Shown: piece after piece, positions 59,331-64,000 of the stretch
How the letters are laid out: every line of letters begins with the position of its first letter
How positions within the stretch are numbered: position 1 is the stretch's first letter
Assembly: GCF_000143415.4 (NCBI RefSeq)
Contig: NW_003314273.1
Location: forward strand, 1,704,052-1,768,051
Source of the DNA: Selaginella moellendorffii
Taxonomy: Eukaryota > Streptophyta > Lycopodiopsida > Selaginellales > Selaginellaceae
DNA length: 64,000 nucleotides
Reading direction: 5' to 3'
Made by a program: the position numbers and the translations under genes
Notes under the pieces: model-generated
Told to the model about the DNA's origin: nothing
Databases searched by the model: none
What the model saw: the letters and a program-made list of their open reading frames with translations, nothing else

Positions 59331-59748
59331 ACGGACAAACGGAAAGGGTGAATAGGCAGCTGGAGGATTATTTGCAATGCTATGTCTCGGGAGACCAAAC
59401 CGACTGGGTAAGTCATTTGGGACTTGCGGAAATGTGTTATAACAACTCACCACATTCGAGCATCGGGGTGAGTCCATGGGAAGTCATCAATGGGCGAGCT
59501 ATTGAAGGTCCTGTGGAACTCGGCATGGCCGAGTATCATGGAGAGTTACCCGCAGTGGAGGCATTCACGGCAGAAAGACTCAACATTTGGAATCTAGTGA
59601 GGGATTCCTTGGAACGGGCTCAACAAAGGCAAACTAAGTACGCGAACCAAAAGCGTCGGGATGTGGAGTTCCAAGCTGGGGAGAAGGTGTGGCTGAACAC
59701 CAAGAACCTCAGGCTACCAAGTGGGATCAGCCGGAAGTTGACCCAAAG

Positions 59749-59800
59749 GTAAAAATGCATGTATTCCTGTAAATGAATTGATCTTGAGTTCCTTAAGCAG
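59749..59800 (+). other. Putative 52-bp spliceosomal intron in integrase C-terminal part
   Basis: GTAAAA donor, TTAAGCAG acceptor, phase 2. Excision joins KLTQ-R-FAGPYEIEARIGKVAY in frame, the usual RFAGPY segment. The unspliced reading stops at TAA. Confidence 0.8.
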
Positions 59801-60182
59801 GTTCGCGGGGCCTTACGAGATTGAGGCTCGAATCGGTAAAGTGGCTTACCGTCTCCAACTTCCTCAAGAGATGGGGAAGATGCATCCCGTGTTCCACGTG
59901 AACTTACTCAAGCCGTATTTTGAGGATCCACTTCGCAAGGACCAAGTAAGACCTTTACCTGAGGTTATCCAAGGGGAGGAGGAATACGAAGTCGAGGCCA
60001 TCCTCAATGCGCGCAAGAGCAAGCGACAAGGACGCGAGGTGAGAGAGTTCCATGTGAAGTGGAAAGGATTTCCACACTGCGAAGCAACATGGGAACCGGA
60101 GGAGAACCTAGCGAACGCGCGAGATCTAGTGGAGGAATTTTTGCATGGCAGAACTCTATGTACTTATGCAAAGTTCAATTAA

Positions 60183-60570
60183 AAGTATCAATTTGAGAAG
60201 TTGAGCAATGGCATATGTTGGGACCCGAAGGCGCGCCGAAGGTAAGCTAATTAGCATGGGTTAGCTAGGTCGACCAGGCGTAGGGAGCTACGCCCGACTC
60301 CCTGCGGGGATGTCGAATCCGTAGACGTATTCTACGGAGGTTGGGTTCAAGTCCCAACCCCCTAGTAAAGCAAGGCTGGGTTCAAGTCCCGACCCTATAC
60401 TAGGGCGTGGTGAGGTGAGGAGTATAGGGACACCTATATTCCGTTGTCATGGGCTCTTGGCCGGGGAGGCTAACTTAGGCACACCGCTAAGTGGGGGGAT
60501 GCCCCCGGAGACATGGTCAACAAGTCGTAAGATAAAACGAGACGTTCGATGTGGGCATCGAACTTCTTCT
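60183..60570 (+). other. 3' non-coding region of element B
   Basis: No coding. Contains the hairpin series at 60277-60359 and a GGGCGTGGTGAGG...GGGGATGCCCCC module shared with element A. The last 320 bp recur at 46191-46510. Confidence 0.75.
60277..60359 (+). other. Hairpin series with T-arm-like member (second unit)
   Basis: Same three perfect 7-bp stems as at 46203-46285. The T-like loop reads TTCAAGT here instead of TTCGAGT, while both stem arms are unchanged. Confidence 0.65.
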
Positions 60571-60584
60571 ATGGGTGGTGGAGT
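60571..60584 (+). promoter_or_regulatory. Polypurine tract of element B
   Basis: ATGGGTGGTGGAGT directly before TGTAAGG, identical to that of element A. Confidence 0.65.
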
Positions 60585-61732
60585 TGTAAGGAACCAACTC
60601 GCCGAGGTGTCGTAGGCTAAAGGAACCCCGAAAGCATGACCAAAATGACAAAGAGTTCATCGGATGAGACCAAGTCGAAGATCGAGTCCAAGACCGACTC
60701 TAGGACCGAGTTCGAGATCGAGTCCGGAATCGAGTCCGAGACCGACTCGGGGACCGAGTTCGAGTCCGAGTTCGAGACCGAGTTCGAGACGGAGTCCGAG
60801 ATCCGAAATCGGGTCCGAGACCGAGTCCGAGGTCGAGTCCGAAGTCGGGTCCGAAATCGGGTCCGAGATCGAGTCCGAGATCAAGTCCGAAACCGAATCC
60901 GAAGTCGGATCCGAAATCGGGTCCGAGATCGAGCCAGAGACTAAGTCCAAATACTAATACGGGTCAAGGGGTGAAAGCCCAAAGCGTGCGTCTCCCAGGG
61001 GGGGGGGGCTGCAGGGGGTTCCAAAAGTATAGTAGGGATAGTGAGGTCTAGGAACCAGTTTTGAAGGGACTCTCCAGTTGGGCTTCCAAACCGACTTGAG
61101 GTTGAGACTAGGACCGAGGGGCCTTGGGTGGGAGTGAGCATGGACTTGGCTGGTGCCGGAGGGGCCATCCAAGGAAGTGCTCAAGAGCAGCTCCCACTCC
61201 CGAAAGGGAAACCGATTGCGGTGCTCCCGGCTCATGTGGAATGGTGCCCCACTTGAGTACCATGCGGCTCATTGGTCCTCGCCCTCCCTAGGGGCTTGGG
61301 CCTTCCTTCGGGATGGAAGTGGGGGGCGAGAGGTACCCATACCGGGCCGCTAGGCCACGGTGTTTCGCCCCGGCATCCTGAAGCAAGTGTTGCACTCAAG
61401 ACTTGGGATTTAGAGGGTCCCATGATCAAGTCTTGTGGTACCAAGGGATGTTAGGAACCTGGAAGCTTGGTGTGCTTGGCTGCTTGTGCTTGCGGGGAGT
61501 GTAGCCGAACCTTAAGTCCAGTCTAACCCGGGGAGGGGGATTGGGAGTGATTTGGGAATCCGTGGAAGGATGGCTAACACTCCGTTGCTCGTGCAGTGAG
61601 TAGCTGAAACCAAGTAGGAGCTGGTACCATAGGCGAGAACCTTGGCGAGGGAACTTAGCAAAAGCCAAGGCAGCGTTGGACGGATAGACGAGGTAAGCTG
61701 GCAAATTGGAAAGGAAAAATTTGTGGCTTACA
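60585..61732 (+). repeat. Family B 3' LTR
   Basis: 1148 bp, TGTAAGGAACC...GTGGCTTACA, array at 60671-60955. Only scattered differences from the 5' LTR (e.g. poly-G length near 61000). Confidence 0.9.
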
Positions 61733-64000
61733 ACGGTGTGTAGTTGAGGCATTGACATCGCTAGCACTTGTGTTAGTGGAAGTGGCATTGTTATTTCAAA
61801 TGATGAGGATTTTCCTTAGAGTTTGATTTTCCATGTCATTGTCATTTTTCTTGTTTGTGTTTTGGCTTCACATTAGATCTTGAGAATGATTGAAAAAGAG
61901 TGTTAGTGCAATGTGAATATCCGAAGATATAGTCTTCGTGATCAAGCCTTGGATGTTCATTTTGCATTTTGCGGACATTGGTGTTGGATGTCGAAAGTAT
62001 GGGCAAAAAAATGTTCAAGGCTTAAGCATACTATGGGTCATGAGAATTGGTGGAGGTGAACCTATATGAAGTTGTTGGTAGGAGGAAGTTGGTTGAGTTT
62101 TGAAAGTTTGCATTCCTGGACTGAGAGTCATTCTTTCTGGGATGGGAAAATTTCCACAAATTTTCTTAAGTTTTTCCAATAGTTGATTTATTGATCACTT
62201 TGTCCGAAAACCATTCCGTTTTTGTAAGCCAATACAAACTAGTTAAGGGGTTGGAGTTGACTTCGATTGGCTTAGATCTTAGTAGATAGTTTGTATGATG
62301 TGGCCCGAAAGGGATGCTGACTTTTGGGGCTAAAGCAATTGAGTTGGATAGAGTCTAGAGTTGGTGTAGAAAAGTGGCTGTTGCACTTTTTTAAGAAAGG
62401 TGACCCTTGTGCCTTTCTTTTATAACATTGTGCTTGGTGGCAAGTTGCACCTTGCATTTTGTTAGACTCTATGAGAGTAGTGAGCTCTCACTGATCTTGT
62501 GGTCTTGGTGGTCTTGCACCTTGGCTGAGGATAGTGATGTCCAACTTAGTTGTTTGTAGTTGAGACGTTGGTACCCATACTATAGCTTTGTCTATGAGGA
62601 GATTGTGTACCGATATGAGTCCATCTTATGGTCTTCACTTTGGTTCCGACTGAGTGTTGATCATGCATAGCTAGCCTCTTCAAGGCATGCTCAGAGCTAT
62701 TGACTAGACGTGTTGGTGAGCTTATTACAATTGAGTTGGATTCGAGTGGTCATTTAGTTTATGCTTGTCCATGAACCTTTATCTTGTGTCTAGGGTATTA
62801 CGTTCACGTATATGACTCAATAACATGAGTTTAGTGTTTGGGTCTTGTGAAGGCAAGTTGAAGGGTGATTGTTGATTGCTTTGCAACTAGTGATTACTTG
62901 TAAACTTAATTGAGGACTGTTGACACTTGCTTCACTCGATGAAGATTTATCAATGATGGGTTTACTTTACCGGACGGTGTTGCGGAGGATCGTGTCGTTA
63001 GACTTACATGGGTTTTCCATGTTGGCATATCGACTCTACTTCTATCGATATCATTTGGTTGTGCTTAGTTCATGGTGTTGGATTTCATTGAGTCTTGGAT
63101 GTGGTGATTCACTCCTTGATGAAGTGTTATCTGTAACTGAGTATTGTTGAAGGATTGGTTTCGGATATTGAGTAAAGTATCTTTGACCTTGGTTAGCTTA
63201 GTTGCTAAAGAGTTTTGAGTGGTGATTCACTCTTGCTTTCTTCTAGCTTTGTTATAGTGTTGATGGCATTGAAATGATACCTTGTCATTGATATTATTGA
63301 TGTTGAGATTCAAGTGAGATGAGATGTTTCTCCTTAGGATTGACATTGAGTTTCATTAGTCTTAATGAAAACAGTGTTGATGATTTAGCTATGGCTTTGT
63401 GTTATTGGCATTCGTACATTTGCTAGTTAGCAACTATGTTGACGTTCAAATGAATTGAGTAGCAAGTTTGAGTTAGTTGTGTTCTAGACAAAAATATTTA
63501 GTAGAGGTTGAGCTTTGAGCTTTTCCTTGAAAAGTGATTTAGTCATGGACTATGCTAACTCTACAAGTGGAAGAGTTAGTGATCGATATTGAAATATTTG
63601 AATCCTTATGGGATTTTAGTTGAAATATATTAATCATTGATGATTCTTCTTGTGCTTGTTATGAAGTGAATTCGTCTTGCTATAGATGGATTTATGAAGG
63701 ATCGTTTAGTGGTCACTTGTTGAGCATAGTTTCATTATGCTTGGCTTTTGAATTGATGCAGATATGCTTTTCATTAGCTTTGCATTATGAAGTTTAGCTT
63801 CTGGATGTGTTAAGGAGGATGTTGTGCATTATACCATGATTTTCTTCTTAGCATTGAAATTAATTCATGCGAGACTCGTAATCATTGCTAGGCATGACTT
63901 GGCTATAGGCTTATTTGAGCTTTTGGTTCCTTGAGTTTTATGCTCATTGTTCCATTTGTTAGAAGTTGTTGGGGAAGGCATTTTGGCTCATTAGCTTCAA
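61733..64000 (+). repeat. Repeat E, right part (continues past window end)
   Basis: Begins with the ACGGT duplication and continues the sequence broken at 45640. Reverse-complement match to 20797-23320. AT-rich and non-coding; the open frame at 62920-63150 has no known motif. Confidence 0.65.

Larger units (their letters stand above)
55410..60182 (+). pseudogene. Chromovirus B gag-pol with two apparent introns
   Basis: Gag and pol are in one frame. Order with approximate residues: acidic/basic N-terminus, capsid (140-290), CCHC zinc knuckle [14 protein letters not shown] (367), protease [11 protein letters not shown] (about 440), RT with [11 protein letters not shown] (788), RNase [11 protein letters not shown] (about 934), integrase with HHCC finger (GHGGVPKT...CPTCQQVK) and core aspartates (MDFIMGLP, ISDRDKIFTS), GPY/F-like KVAYRLQLP, and a C-terminal chromodomain (YEVEAILNARKSK...HVKWKGF...TWEPEENL). 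Chromodomains direct such elements to heterochromatin. In-frame TGA (58362) and TAG (58671) break it. Frame is otherwise kept only if 59284-59330 and 59749-59800 are removed as introns. Confidence 0.85.
45641..61732 (+). mobile_element. Chromovirus complex B (three LTRs, one internal region, nested A)
   Basis: One insertion bounded by ACGGT duplications. Order: truncated LTR (45641-46190), the last 320 bp of an internal region (46191-46510), a full LTR (46511-47351 plus 55043-55350) split by element A, PBS, gag-pol (55410-60182), 3' non-coding, polypurine tract, and a full LTR (60585-61732). The LTR copies look nearly identical, so insertion is recent. Confidence 0.9.

Noticed and set aside
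62920-63150. 76-codon open frame near the window end as a gene
   Set aside because: It lies in repeat E, has no homologous open frame in the other copy and no recognisable motif.

Overview
The window reads as nuclear DNA of a green-lineage (streptophyte-type) eukaryote. It is built of Ty3/gypsy LTR retrotransposons with plant-style TGGTATC[A/G]GAG primer-binding sites, a chromodomain-bearing chromovirus, En/Spm-type transposase-associated domains, and very short (38-60 bp) GT-AG introns. I suspect a charophyte-like alga (something like Chara), but nothing in the window proves the species. I see no rRNA, tRNA or CRISPR.

Region 1 (1-12.1 kb) is the only gene-bearing part. A minus-strand transposase-like gene (1-2084) faces away from a plus-strand multi-exon gene (about 4320-11720) that ends in an FCP1/HAD-phosphatase-like domain. 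Both are strewn with a ~22-bp palindrome (core TGGCATGAGGCCTCATGCCA). At least 15 copies lie in this stretch and I recognised none in the other 52 kb. Several sit inside short introns of the plus-strand gene, and one 38-bp intron is little else. The plus-strand gene is broken by a 1.77-kb solo LTR in an exon (target duplication CCAGC), a frameshift and in-frame TAG codons.

Region 2 (12.1-43 kb) is a graveyard of truncated elements: two copies of family C (short 233-bp LTRs), two minus-strand copies of non-autonomous family A, a minus-strand gypsy pol (F), gag/RT pieces of family G, a LINE 3' half, and an intact 711-bp TRIM (37568-38278, duplication ATTGT). A long non-coding repeat (E) fills 20.7-24.1 kb.

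Region 3 (43-64 kb) is a young nested stack. An H-type LTR (43168-44268, with a solo C LTR inside) is followed by E sequence. At 45640 the E sequence is split by chromovirus complex B (45641-61732, duplication ACGGT). B has three LTRs because its first unit is almost wholly deleted. Its middle LTR is in turn split by a complete family A element (47352-55037, duplication CCATG). A has 1.79-kb LTRs and no gag-pol, but shares PBS, polypurine tract, LTR modules and 3' non-coding sequence with B, so B-type proteins probably move it.

The two most unusual signals are the intron-associated palindrome family and two apparent spliceosomal introns (47 and 52 bp) inside the integrase of chromovirus B. 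Also notable are a series of 7-bp-stem hairpins with a tRNA T-arm-like member in the 3' non-coding part of B, and GAGTCC-type arrays open in several frames on both strands within the A and B LTRs. All homology statements come from reading motifs and comparing copies inside the window; no database was searched.
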